This document shows, piece after piece, positions 28,665 through 37,521 of a stretch of DNA of 64,000 nt; positions within the stretch are counted from its first letter, which is position 1, and each line of letters begins with the position of its first letter. A program made the position numbers and the translations under genes. The stretch spans positions 22,511 through 86,510 of the forward strand of contig JAKSDA010000436.1 of the NCBI GenBank assembly GCA_022360315.1, given 5' to 3'. The notes below the pieces were generated by a model. The model did no database searches. It saw nothing but the letters and a program-made list of their open reading frames with translations, and was not told the origin of the DNA. The DNA comes from Pseudomonadota bacterium. Lineage in GTDB: Bacteria; Myxococcota_A; Polyangia; Haliangiales; Haliangiaceae.

Positions 28665-29137
28665 AGATCCAGGCCGAGATCAACGGTGAAATGCGCGAAT
28701 TCGAGTCATCGCCGTGGCGTCGCCTACTCGATGTATTGCGCACTGATTTGCGTCTGACCGGCACCAAAGAAGGCTGTGGCGAGGGCGAGTGTGGAGCCTG
28801 CACGGTGATCGTGGACGGTCGACCGGTGGACTCGTGCCTGGTTGCAGTCGGTCAGATCGACGGCCGTTCGGTGCGCACAGTGGAGGGGCTGGCAGACGGC
28901 GAGATACTGCATGACGTACAGGACGCCCTGGTCCGCTTTGGCGGCACCCAGTGTGGTATTTGCACCCCGGGAATCGCCGTATGTGCTGCCCATGTGATCG
29001 AGCGCGAGCCCGGGGCGTCGCGCGAGAGGCTGCGCGAGCTTCTTTCGGGCAACATCTGCCGGTGTACTGGCTATCAATTGATCGTCGACGCCGTGGCCGA
29101 CGCCGCGGCCAGACGACTGGCCAGATCCGACGATTAA
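28661..29137 (+). CDS. Molybdenum hydroxylase [2Fe-2S] small subunit
   Basis: 158 residues with the two iron-sulphur clusters of the family. The N-terminal plant-type ferredoxin motif is GCGEGECGACTV with a further Cys in the next 15 residues; the C-terminal four-helix domain carries CGICTPG and NICRCTGY. It passes electrons from the molybdenum centre to an acceptor. It overlaps the large subunit gene by four bases (GTGA), so the two are translated together. With no FAD subunit nearby, the final acceptor may be a cytochrome or another flavoprotein encoded elsewhere. Confidence 0.9.
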   Translation: MKIQAEINGEMREFESSPWRRLLDVLRTDLRLTGTKEGCGEGECGACTVIVDGRPVDSCLVAVGQIDGRSVRTVEGLADGEILHDVQDALVRFGGTQCGICTPGIAVCAAHVIEREPGASRERLRELLSGNICRCTGYQLIVDAVADAAARRLARSDD

Positions 29138-29223
29138 AACGCCCGGCCTCGGCTTTCGGCCGTCAACATGCGGGCCACAGTACCGAGCGAGCCGACCATC
29201 TCCTCCATGGTCATGCTGCCCTA

Positions 29224-30579
29224 TCAACTCGCTTTTTGCTTCATCAAGACCAGTTCTTCAGCCGTGGTGGGATGGACAGCCACCACGGCATCGAACTGTG
29301 CCTTGGTCGCGCCCATGGTCACCGCAATGGCCACACTCTGGATGATCTCGGCCGCATCGATGCCGACAACATGCACTCCCAGGACCCTGTCCGAGCGCGC
29401 ATCGACAACCAGCTTCATCATGGCGCGCTCCCCGCGACCGGAGATGGTGTGGCGAAGCGGGCGGAAAGTCGATTTGTAGATATCGACTTCGCCAAACTGC
29501 TCGCGCGCCTCGGCTTCGGTGAGCCCGACCGTACCGGCTGGAGGCTGAGCAAACACGGCAGTCGCAATACCAGAATGGTCGAATGCAGTCGGCCGGTCGT
29601 GAAATACTGTGTCGACAAATGCCTGCCCTTCCCGGATGGCCACCGGGGTCAGATTGACCCGATCGGTACAATCGCCCACAGCGTAAATGTGATCGACACT
29701 GGTCCTGGAATAGCGATCGACCACGACGGCACCGCGCCCGCCGAGGGTGACGCCTGCTCCTTCCAGGCCCATCTCCGATGTGTTGGGGACCCGGCCAATC
29801 GAAGACATGACCAGGTCGGTAGAAAACTCGGCGCCGCTCTTGAGGGTCACGTCGATGGCGCCGTCGGCCCGCCGGGCAAGAGCGCCAACCTCTTCGTTCA
29901 TGCGAAGCTCGATACCGTGGTGGTCGAGACCGTCCATGATGGCGATGCGGATGTCCTCGTCAAAACCGCGCAAGACTCTGTCGCGATGGTGAACCAGGGT
30001 GACCGAGGCACCCAGTCCGGAAAAGATGTGCGCGAACTCGACGCCGATATAGCCCCCGCCCACCACGGTGATGCGCTCGGGCAACTCGGGCAAATGGAAC
30101 GCTTCGTTGGACGATATGGCGAGTTCCTGGCCGGGTACACCGAGTTCGAGCGGGCGCGCTCCTGTCGCTATCAAGATGATCCGCGCAGTGACCCGGTTAC
30201 CGTCGATGTCGAGGGTATGAGGATCGGACAACACCGCCCGGCCGTTCATCACCTCGACGCCAGAACGCTCGAGCAGACCGATGTAGATGCCGTTGAGGCG
30301 GTCGATCTCTTTGTCCTTGTTGGCGATGAGCCGCGCCCAATCAAACGATACCGGACCGGTGTTCCAGCCGTAGGCCGCCGCATCGGATAGCTCGTGGCCG
30401 TACTCCGATGCGTAGACCAGGATCTTCTTGGGCACGCAGCCGCGGATCACACAGGTGCCGCCATAGCGGTGCTCTTCGGCTATGGCGACGCGCGCGCCCG
30501 ATTGTCCGGCCGCTCGAGCAGCGCGAACGCCACCGGAGCCGCCGCCAATCACAAACAGATCGTAATCAAATTGGGCCAT
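29224..30579 (-). CDS. gor: Glutathione-disulfide reductase-like flavoprotein
   Basis: 451 residues. FAD-binding motif GGGSGGVRAARAAG is near the N-terminus, the redox-active disulphide is in GGTCVIRGCVPKK near residue 42-54, a second Rossmann motif VVGGGYIGVEFAHIF lies near 170, and the C-terminal interface domain carries HPTTAEELV with the catalytic His. CVIRGCVPKK is of glutathione reductase type rather than dihydrolipoamide dehydrogenase. It uses NADPH to keep glutathione reduced in the cytoplasm. It is convergent with the molybdenum hydroxylase genes. A related mycothiol-like or other thiol substrate is a minor alternative. Confidence 0.88.
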   Translation of the reverse strand: MAQFDYDLFVIGGGSGGVRAARAAGQSGARVAIAEEHRYGGTCVIRGCVPKKILVYASEYGHELSDAAAYGWNTGPVSFDWARLIANKDKEIDRLNGIYIGLLERSGVEVMNGRAVLSDPHTLDIDGNRVTARIILIATGARPLELGVPGQELAISSNEAFHLPELPERITVVGGGYIGVEFAHIFSGLGASVTLVHHRDRVLRGFDEDIRIAIMDGLDHHGIELRMNEEVGALARRADGAIDVTLKSGAEFSTDLVMSSIGRVPNTSEMGLEGAGVTLGGRGAVVVDRYSRTSVDHIYAVGDCTDRVNLTPVAIREGQAFVDTVFHDRPTAFDHSGIATAVFAQPPAGTVGLTEAEAREQFGEVDIYKSTFRPLRHTISGRGERAMMKLVVDARSDRVLGVHVVGIDAAEIIQSVAIAVTMGATKAQFDAVVAVHPTTAEELVLMKQKAS

Positions 30580-30641
30580 GGCTGCAATCTACTACGAATC
30601 CGCCCGAGAACGGGTTACAGCATTCGGTCCGGGCCAGAGCT

Positions 30642-32966
30642 TTACATGCCCAGCTGCCACATCAGATACGCGACCAGGTCGGCCGACCGCTCGACCCGCT
30701 TTTTTACCAGGTCGGCGCCGCCGTGGCCGGCCTTGCGCTCGACGCGCATGAGCACAGGGCGATCGTGCCTCGCCGACGCCCACTGAATCGCCGCGACGAA
30801 CTTGCGGGCGTGCATGGGGTCGACGCGGTCGTCGCTGTCGGCTGTGAGCATCAGTAGAGACGGATACTCGGTGTTTTTTGCCACCCGATGGTACGGGCTG
30901 TAGGCATGGAGGAATTTGAACTGCTCGGCCTTGTCGGCGGTGCCGTACTCGGGAATCCAGGTCTTGCCGCTGCCGAACTTGTGATAGCGAACCATGTCCA
31001 GAAGCGGCACCGAGCAGACCACTGCGCGGAATAGCTCGGGCCTCTGAGTCATCGCCGCGCCGACCAAAAGGCCGCCATTGGAACCGCCGTAGATGGCCAG
31101 CTTCTCGGGATTGGTATAACCCTCTCTGATCAGGTATTCGGCCGCAGCAATGTAATCGTCGAAGACATTTTGCTTTTTGTCGAGCATACCCGATTTATGC
31201 CATTCTTCGCCGTACTCGCCGCCGCCTCGCAGGTTGGCAATGGCGTACATGCCGCCCTGCTCCAGCCATACCGCGGCGGTGGATGAAAACGATGGGGTGA
31301 GGCTTATACTGAAGCCTCCATAGCCGTAGAGCAGGGTCGGGGTCTTGCCATCGCGCCTTGAGTCCGTTCTGTGGATCAAAAACATCGACACCCTGGTGCC
31401 GTCCTTGGATCGGTACCAAACTTGCCTGGACGCGATCTGAGAGACATCGACCGGCAACTCGAGCTGGTACCAGAGCTGGGTTTTGCCGCTCTTTATCGAC
31501 GTCTGATAGATCTGAGTCGGAGTGGTGAACGAAGTGAAGCCAAAATAAGCCGTGTCCTCGTCTGGATTGCCGAGCATGCCCCGCGAGCTGCCGATCTCGG
31601 GCAGTTCGACCTTGCGCACCAATTTGCCGTCAAAATCTCGGATCTCGACCTCACTGGCCGCGTTGCGCAGATACGGGAGGACCAGATGCTCGCCGATCAC
31701 CTGCATGCCGTCGAGCTTGGCCGGACCTTCGGCGACGATTTCTCTCCACCGAGCAATATTGCCGATGGCGTCGGGCGCGACTTTGAAGATCCGGTACCTG
31801 GGCGCCTGGTAGTTGGTATAGACGTAAAACCAGCCCTTCCACCAATAGGGCCGGAAAATGGCTTCCTCGCCCACGACAAATGGCACAAAGCCACGCTCGG
31901 CCGCGTGGTGGGCGACTCGCTCTTCGGTGGTCATCTGAGCCAGTTCGGTCGCGCTTTTGGCCGCCGGCGCGCGGCGCTTTTGGTCGCGCGAGGACTTGCC
32001 GTCGAGTCTCTTGACGTAGAGGTCAGTCCGGTTCCAGCCCCGCTGAATGTAGAGAGTCAACCAGCGGCCGTCGCGCGATACCACCCCACCCAGGAATGTC
32101 GACGGATCGCGAGTAGCCGGAAAGATCACCCGGTCCTGTTTGGGATCAGACCCCAGCTTGTGATAGCGGACTTCGGTATAGCCCGGTCGCTCGGCCGCCG
32201 AGATCGCGGGATCGCTCGGCAACCATTCGTAGTAAAATCCCCGGTTATCCGGTGTCCACGACGGTGCTCCGTATTTGACGCCCTCGATGACGTCGATCGG
32301 AGAGTCCGCGCCGCTATCGATGTCGCGCACATACAGAACGGATTCATCGGCGTTGTTCTGGCTTTTCTTGTAAGCCACAGTCTTGCCGTCCCAGCTCAAA
32401 AAGTAGCCGCGCAGCGATACCGAGCCGTCTTTGCTCCAGGTGTTGGGATCGAGTAATACCCGCTCTTTGCCGTTTTCGCCCTGCTTCCAGTAGACAATGC
32501 GCTTCTCTTTGTCCTTGTGCCGTTTGGAGTAGAAAAAACGGCCCGAGCGATGGTACGGAGGAGACACGAAATCGAGGTAGAGGAGCTGCTTGAAACGCTC
32601 GGCCAGCTTGCCCCGCTGGGCCAGCCGATCGAGCGCGGCACGCGCGTGCCGATTCTGCGCTTCGAGCCAGGAATTTACCCTCGGATCGCTGATGTCTTCG
32701 AGCCATCGATACGGGTCGGCGACAGCCACGCCGTGAAGTGTGTCGACAACATCCTCGCGCCTGGTCTCGGGGTATGGTGTTCGGTCTGGCGAGCGGCCCT
32801 GTGCTCCCGCCTGTTGCGCATTATCCGGGACTGTTGAATCGGCCGCGCGAGTAGCCCCGGCGGCCCTTGCAGTGGGACCGGCCGGGCTGTCGGCAACCGA
32901 GGTTGCACCGCTGCACGCAACGGCAAGACAGAATCCGAAAAGGGCAAAATCGCTGCGCAACCTCAT
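30642..32966 (-). CDS. Prolyl oligopeptidase family lipoprotein
   Basis: About 774 residues from ATG 32966. A lipoprotein signal ends in LAVACSG. A linker of about 60 residues rich in Ala, Pro and Gln follows and contains a degenerate dispersed-repeat copy. The rest is full-length prolyl oligopeptidase: YPETRREDVVDTLHG at the propeller start, and a C-terminal alpha/beta hydrolase with nucleophile Ser in GGSNGGLL, Asp in DSDDRVDP and His in GHGG. It cleaves after proline in short peptides, here probably in the periplasm or at the outer membrane. A start at 32984 would add six residues before the signal. Confidence 0.88.
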   Translation of the reverse strand: MRLRSDFALFGFCLAVACSGATSVADSPAGPTARAAGATRAADSTVPDNAQQAGAQGRSPDRTPYPETRREDVVDTLHGVAVADPYRWLEDISDPRVNSWLEAQNRHARAALDRLAQRGKLAERFKQLLYLDFVSPPYHRSGRFFYSKRHKDKEKRIVYWKQGENGKERVLLDPNTWSKDGSVSLRGYFLSWDGKTVAYKKSQNNADESVLYVRDIDSGADSPIDVIEGVKYGAPSWTPDNRGFYYEWLPSDPAISAAERPGYTEVRYHKLGSDPKQDRVIFPATRDPSTFLGGVVSRDGRWLTLYIQRGWNRTDLYVKRLDGKSSRDQKRRAPAAKSATELAQMTTEERVAHHAAERGFVPFVVGEEAIFRPYWWKGWFYVYTNYQAPRYRIFKVAPDAIGNIARWREIVAEGPAKLDGMQVIGEHLVLPYLRNAASEVEIRDFDGKLVRKVELPEIGSSRGMLGNPDEDTAYFGFTSFTTPTQIYQTSIKSGKTQLWYQLELPVDVSQIASRQVWYRSKDGTRVSMFLIHRTDSRRDGKTPTLLYGYGGFSISLTPSFSSTAAVWLEQGGMYAIANLRGGGEYGEEWHKSGMLDKKQNVFDDYIAAAEYLIREGYTNPEKLAIYGGSNGGLLVGAAMTQRPELFRAVVCSVPLLDMVRYHKFGSGKTWIPEYGTADKAEQFKFLHAYSPYHRVAKNTEYPSLLMLTADSDDRVDPMHARKFVAAIQWASARHDRPVLMRVERKAGHGGADLVKKRVERSADLVAYLMWQLGM
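32789..32845 (+). repeat. Degenerate dispersed repeat in prolyl oligopeptidase linker
   Basis: GAGCGGCCCTGTGCTC, CTGTTGCGCATT and CCGGGACTGTTGAATCGG follow the order of landmarks in the rimJ copy. It encodes part of the N-terminal linker with PDNAQQAGAQGRSP, which echoes ARNAQQ in the rimJ-like protein. Confidence 0.45.
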
Positions 32967-33108
32967 GGCGGCGAACGCTAGCACACCATTGGCCCAGGCT
33001 AGTGTACAATATAGATATCATCACCTGTCGAGAACTGGTGCCGCACGCCATGCCGATCGATAGCAACGCTGGCAACCATTGTGACCACCCCTGGCCACTC
33101 CCCGGGCA

Positions 33109-35079
33109 GTGGATCTGCCGCCGCGGAGGTCTGCCCTGAGTGCGAAGGGAATCACGCAGCCCCGGCTGACCTGCCCGACCTGCATGTCGGTGTTTCTCAG
33201 CTATTTGCCGAGCTGCCCCAACGACGGAGCTCGGCTCGAGGTGCGCAGGCGGGATCCGCTCGAGGGCATGGCCTTTGCCGATCGCTACGTGATCGAGTCC
33301 TGCATCGGAGAAGGCGGGATGGGCCGAGTGTACAGGGCACGCCACCAGCACGTCAGCCGCCGGTTTGCCATCAAGGTCCTGTTCGGTGACTTTGCCACCG
33401 ACGCCAAGATGCGAATCCGCTTCGAACGCGAGGCAGAAGCGGCCAGTCAGCTCGATCACCCCAATGTGATATCTGTCGTGGACTTCGGCACCACTGATGT
33501 CGGCCAGCTCTATCTGGTCATGGACTACGCCGAAGGCGCGACATTGGCCGACATCATCGAGCGTACCGGCCCGCTCGCCACCGAGCGAATCGTGCGCCTG
33601 ACCCTGCAAATGGCCAGTGGGTTGGCTCACGCACACGAACAAAAACTCGTTCATCGCGATTTCAAAGGCGACAATGTCATCGTGGTGAGCAAGCCCGATG
33701 GCGAGGTGGCGCGGATCGTCGATTTTGGCCTGGCCATTCCACAGGAGCCGATCCACGCCTCGCCCCGCCTCACCGCCGATGGGCTGGTAATGGGAACAGC
33801 CGAGTATATGTCTCCTGAACAGGCTGTGGGCGAAGCGCTCGATCACCGCACCGATCTGTTCAGCCTGGGCGTGGTGCTCTATGAGATGCTCGCCGGGACT
33901 TTGCCCTTTGACGGCTCGCCGTCCGAGATCATTCGAGCCAACCTGTCCGCCGAGCCGCCGCCGATCTACCAGCGCGTCCCCGGACTGCACGTCGATCCAT
34001 CGCTCGAACAGCTGGCCATCTGGCTCATGCGCAAAAAACCCGCCGAGCGGCCGCAAACCGCCCAAGAGGTCATCCGGATGGTGGAGGCGCGAAATGCCAC
34101 CAGCGCGGGCGCCTTTGCCGCCGGTCAGGGGGACAGTCGCGGGATTGCCACGCAACAGCTGGCGGGAAACTCGTGGTCCATGGCCGGGCCACCCGCGGCC
34201 GGGCCGGCGCAGCCAGCGGGCGCCGCGCCGAATTCCTTGCCCGGACGTCCGGTCAGAACAATCCAAACGCTGGCAATCGAGCCTCCAGGGCGTCCAGATC
34301 TGGCCGGGCAGTGGAATGGTGGTGGAGTGGCCGCCGGGGTGCCCCCATTTGCTCGACCGTACATGCAGACAAGCACCGGGCTGCGGCGATGGAGGGGATG
34401 GATCGCTGCAGCGGCAATCGTCACTGCGGTGGTGGTGGCAGCGGCTCTTGTCAGCCCCAGCAGCAGCAACAGCGATGCCACCGAAGTGGTCACGACAGCC
34501 GATAAAAATACGGCCACAGGATCGGGGCAGAGCGATGCAATCGCCGGCCGCGCAGCCGACCAACCGGCGTCCGCGCCACAGGCGTCCGCGCCAGCGCCGG
34601 TGCCGGCACCCGAACAACCGCCGGCAGTTGCGGCCCGGGATGGCGGCGATGGCGATGCGATGGTCGGCCACCCGACCGCTCCGGCTCAGGGTAGGCGCTC
34701 GAAGCCGACCAACACCAGGTCGGCCAAGGCCAAAAAAACCGGGACCCAAAAAACCGACCGCAGCACTGGCAGGCGGCGAGACAAGGCCGCAGGCACCGGT
34801 GGCGAGGTCGCCCAGGTTTCCGAACAGAAATTAAAGGCTATGTACTCACGCGTCGGCTCGGCGGTGCGCAGCAGTCGGGACGATCTCGACAGAAAAACGC
34901 TTGTCGACCTCAACGATCGATACGATGCGATCAACCTCGGCAATGCCATGGAGCAACCGAAACTGCGTTCCAATGCCATGCGAACCCTGCGCGAGATCGA
35001 ACGCGACCTGGAGGCGGCACTAAAGCAGCAGAAAAGGCAGCGGCGCCAAAAAAGAAAACCACCAGCGCGATCGCGATGA
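33109..35079 (+). CDS. Membrane Ser/Thr kinase with N-terminal zinc ribbon
   Basis: 656 residues. The N-terminus has a small zinc-ribbon-like motif (Cys22, Cys25, Cys36, then P-N-D-G), common in Myxococcota kinases. The kinase domain (about 62-325) has GEGGMGRVY, the catalytic loop HRDFKGDN in place of the usual HRDLKPEN, and DFGLA. A linker of about 90 residues containing a dispersed-repeat copy leads to one membrane helix near 430-450. The C-terminal outer region is Ala/Pro/Lys-rich, with a helical tail. GTG 33109 has no strong ribosome-binding site, so the start is uncertain. Target and signal are unknown. Confidence 0.85.
   Translation: MDLPPRRSALSAKGITQPRLTCPTCMSVFLSYLPSCPNDGARLEVRRRDPLEGMAFADRYVIESCIGEGGMGRVYRARHQHVSRRFAIKVLFGDFATDAKMRIRFEREAEAASQLDHPNVISVVDFGTTDVGQLYLVMDYAEGATLADIIERTGPLATERIVRLTLQMASGLAHAHEQKLVHRDFKGDNVIVVSKPDGEVARIVDFGLAIPQEPIHASPRLTADGLVMGTAEYMSPEQAVGEALDHRTDLFSLGVVLYEMLAGTLPFDGSPSEIIRANLSAEPPPIYQRVPGLHVDPSLEQLAIWLMRKKPAERPQTAQEVIRMVEARNATSAGAFAAGQGDSRGIATQQLAGNSWSMAGPPAAGPAQPAGAAPNSLPGRPVRTIQTLAIEPPGRPDLAGQWNGGGVAAGVPPFARPYMQTSTGLRRWRGWIAAAAIVTAVVVAAALVSPSSSNSDATEVVTTADKNTATGSGQSDAIAGRAADQPASAPQASAPAPVPAPEQPPAVAARDGGDGDAMVGHPTAPAQGRRSKPTNTRSAKAKKTGTQKTDRSTGRRRDKAAGTGGEVAQVSEQKLKAMYSRVGSAVRSSRDDLDRKTLVDLNDRYDAINLGNAMEQPKLRSNAMRTLREIERDLEAALKQQKRQRRQKRKPPARSR
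34196..34255 (+). repeat. Dispersed repeat in kinase linker
   Basis: CGGCCGGGCCGGCGCAGCC, then GCCGAATTCCTTGCCCGGAC and GTCCGG. It is read in the same frame as the copy in the phosphatase gene (both give S-L-x-G-R-P). Confidence 0.6.
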
Positions 35080-35117
35080 TTATTGACATCGCGCCACGAT
35101 CACAAGGAGACACGTCG

Positions 35118-35393
35118 ATGAGTATCAAAGATGACGTACAGGAACAGCTCAAACGCAACTTCCAGGAGCTAAAGCAACTGGGCGACGACATCCGGGCAAA
35201 GTTGCATCAGGCCGGCCAGGAAGCCATGAAAGACGCCATGGATGAGTGGCAAAGACTCGAGCCCAGACTCGAAGAACTGGAAGCCAAGGTCGAACGAGGC
35301 GGCAAAGAACTGGCTTCTGTCACCGGCCAGCTATTCGAGGAACTGGGCCGCGCTCTGCGCGACCTGGGCACAAAGATGACCGGAAAGCGGTGA
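35118..35393 (+). CDS. Small helical coiled-coil protein
   Basis: 91 residues from ATG 35118, with AAGGAGA seven bases upstream. It is almost entirely charged, heptad-like helix: QEQLKRNFQELKQLGDDIRA, then EPRLEELEAKVE, ending with an amphipathic segment. It has no signal peptide, no cysteine and no catalytic motif. It lies 38 bases after the kinase and 4 bases before the thioesterase gene on the same strand. Such proteins may scaffold or act as apolipoprotein-like stress proteins, but I do not recognise a family. Confidence 0.75.
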   Translation: MSIKDDVQEQLKRNFQELKQLGDDIRAKLHQAGQEAMKDAMDEWQRLEPRLEELEAKVERGGKELASVTGQLFEELGRALRDLGTKMTGKR

Positions 35394-35397
35394 GTCG

Positions 35398-35931
35398 GTG
35401 GCCGAGCCCTTGCCGCAGCGCGATGAATTTCGCCATTTTCTGCCCATTCAAACCCGTTGGTCAGACAACGACCAGTACGGACACGCCAACAATGTCGTGT
35501 ATTACAGTTATTTCGATACTGCGGTAAATCAGCATTTGATCGACAGAGGCGTGCTCGACCCCGGTCGATCTTCGGTCATCGGGGTGGTGGTGGAGACCGG
35601 GTGTCAATTTCGGCGGCCGGTGGGATTTCCCGATCCGCTCGAGGCAGGGCTGCGAGTGGTCGCGCTCGGCACGCGCAGCGTCAGGTATGAAATTGGCATC
35701 TTTCGGGCAGGAGAGCGAGAACCGGTGGCATTTGGCCACTTTGTTCATGTCTATGTGGACAGAAAACGCTTCGAGTCTGCACCGATTCCAGGGCCGGTTC
35801 GCGCGGTATTGCTGCCGCTTTTTGTTCAGCAGCGCAGTGCCCTGTCATCCGGCGGTCGGACGGCCGACGATTCGATCGGTGGCGCGACGGCGAACGCGGA
35901 ACAGGGCCAGAAGGAAGAGCGCGGCGAATAG
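35398..35931 (+). CDS. 4HBT-fold acyl-CoA thioesterase
   Basis: 177 residues from GTG 35398. The hot-dog motif RWSDNDQYGHANNVVYYSYF near residue 21-40 has the Asp and Gly-His of YbgC/FadM-type thioesterases, which hydrolyse acyl-CoA. Members are about 140 residues; the extra 30 at the C-terminus (Ser/Gly/Glu-rich) are encoded opposite the end of the convergent protease gene, giving an 87-base overlap. That tail may be non-functional. It follows the coiled-coil gene by four bases. The acyl chain preference is unknown. Confidence 0.8.
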   Translation: MAEPLPQRDEFRHFLPIQTRWSDNDQYGHANNVVYYSYFDTAVNQHLIDRGVLDPGRSSVIGVVVETGCQFRRPVGFPDPLEAGLRVVALGTRSVRYEIGIFRAGEREPVAFGHFVHVYVDRKRFESAPIPGPVRAVLLPLFVQQRSALSSGGRTADDSIGGATANAEQGQKEERGE

Positions 35932-37176
35932 GCCGCTGGCCGTGTCCGAACCAGCGCTGCAGCCACCGGCCAGATGCGCTCCCTGGCCCTGGCTCTGACC
36001 GTTGCTACCGTCGGACCCGGCAGAGGGCAGGCCGTCACCACTCGTTCCGGTATCCGGCACGTTCGCCCGGGTCGTCACCACCAGCGTGTCGGTGGTGGTC
36101 AGGCCCTGGTCGTCGGTGACTGTGAGCGCAAATTCCATGGCGCCGGGACTGCCGGGGGCCACAAACGAGGCCACGCGACTGGTACTTCCCTGCAGAGTGA
36201 CCGGCGACCCGCTCACCTGACTCCAACTGTAGCTGGCGATGTCGCCAAAACCGGCGTCGCGGCTAGCCGAGGCGTCGAGCTGCACAGTGGCGCCAAATGC
36301 GGCGACGACATCCTGACCGGCCACGGCGATCGGAGCTCCGCCGACATAGCTGTCCAGCCACGAGGTAAAACTGCTGACACGGGCATAGAGCCCCGGGTAC
36401 TGGGCGCGGGCACAACCGTTGCCCCAGCTGACCACACCGGCGAGCAAGTAGCCGTCGCCAGCTTGATTGGCAACCACGAGTGGTCCACCGCTATCCCCTT
36501 GACACGAGTCTTTGCCACCAACACCGCGATATCCGGCCGCCAGCTGATCGGCAGTCAGCGGCACGGGCACACCCGTGCCGGCATAGTCGTTGCTCGCGTC
36601 GGTGAGCGAAATGATGGGAACCTGAACCGACTGAAGATTATCGGGCGCAAGGCCGCCCTCTGCCAGGGCCCCCCAGCCCGAAACCGTGGCGACCACATTC
36701 GGCGCGGTCAACGCCACATCGGCCGACTTCGCCGGTCGAATCGCGCGGGTATTGACGCCGTCGAGCGTGAGCGGGGTCTGAAGCTCGAGCAAGGCGATGT
36801 CCTTGCCTACCACCGGATCGCTGTAACCTGGGTACATCAGCAAGCGCGTCACCAGTCGAGTCTGGCCGGTCACCGCCTGGGACAGCCGACTCACTCCAGC
36901 CAAAACCTGTATCTGCGACGGCTGGGCGCCAGCAGTACAGTGTGCAGCAGTCACAATCCAGGTGGACGACAAGATCGAACCGCCGCAGAAATGCCTCCCA
37001 TTTCTGGTCTGGAGAGATACTTGCCACGGAACACTGGAAATCTGCGTATCCGCTCCCCCGACGATCTCGTGATCCTGCTGATCGTAGTGGTACTCATGAT
37101 CATATTCGACCACACACCCCGACATGATCAAAAAAGCGCTGAACCAGGCAACTGGGATAATTCGATGGCGACTCAT
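35845..37176 (-). CDS. Trypsin-like protease with PKD-like domain and MYXO-CTERM tail
   Basis: About 443 residues from ATG 37176. The N-terminal signal ends in LIMSGC, a lipobox. IVGG at residue 38 marks the processed end of a chymotrypsin-fold domain with His in TAAHC, Asp in GKDIALLEL and Ser in GDSGGPL, so the triad is complete. A PKD-like beta-domain follows (about 290-380), then a Gly/Ser linker and a tail GGCSAGSDTASG with a hydrophobic helix and RVRRR, as in MYXO-CTERM sorting signals. It should be exported and surface-anchored or released. Having both a lipobox and a C-terminal sorting tail is unusual. Confidence 0.85.
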   Translation of the reverse strand: MSRHRIIPVAWFSAFLIMSGCVVEYDHEYHYDQQDHEIVGGADTQISSVPWQVSLQTRNGRHFCGGSILSSTWIVTAAHCTAGAQPSQIQVLAGVSRLSQAVTGQTRLVTRLLMYPGYSDPVVGKDIALLELQTPLTLDGVNTRAIRPAKSADVALTAPNVVATVSGWGALAEGGLAPDNLQSVQVPIISLTDASNDYAGTGVPVPLTADQLAAGYRGVGGKDSCQGDSGGPLVVANQAGDGYLLAGVVSWGNGCARAQYPGLYARVSSFTSWLDSYVGGAPIAVAGQDVVAAFGATVQLDASASRDAGFGDIASYSWSQVSGSPVTLQGSTSRVASFVAPGSPGAMEFALTVTDDQGLTTTDTLVVTTRANVPDTGTSGDGLPSAGSDGSNGQSQGQGAHLAGGCSAGSDTASGLFAALFLLALFRVRRRATDRIVGRPTAG

Positions 37177-37521
37177 GTTCCCATGCCCACTGCAAAGTGC
37201 AGTCCATTGCACTACGATTTATAAATATTTGAAATTAAATCAACTTTCGATCAGCCCACAAGGGCCCGATCGGAGGCACGACACGCATTTTGTAGTGATC
37301 ACTCCCACCTGTAGGCATTTGTCTCTGTAATTGCTTTCGCTGATCGAGTCGTCGGCCACTGGCAAAGAATCCGGGGCGGCTCGACGCGGTGCCAAGTGAG
37401 CTTGTCGTATGGCTTTGTATGAGCTCGAAGTACCGGGCAACCCGGACTTCCGGCCTGCGGTCTCAACGCGTTGACAGTCTTCAAGTGGCCAAGTAAGTTC
37501 CGGCACTCTTTCGGAAATTTC
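37177..37521. other. Divergent intergenic region with AT-rich promoter
   Basis: 345 bases between the leftward protease and rightward lolD. At 37189-37203 is the inverted repeat ACTGCA-AAG-TGCAGT, just upstream of the protease start. An AT-rich island at 37216-37246 (TTTATAAATATTTGAAATTAA) fits a promoter for the protease. A degenerate dispersed-repeat fragment lies near 37405-37455 (GGCTTTGTATG, then CCGGACTTCCGGCC). Confidence 0.45.

Noticed and set aside
26376..29137. Xanthine dehydrogenase as a firm name
   Set aside because: The family also contains aldehyde, CO and N-heterocycle enzymes, and the FAD subunit is missing.
28951..30390. A 479-codon open frame on the plus strand
   Set aside because: It is antisense to the glutathione reductase gene, which has all its catalytic motifs.
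35974..37224. A 416-codon open frame on the plus strand
   Set aside because: It is antisense to the trypsin-like protease; the protease has a full catalytic triad and signal peptide.
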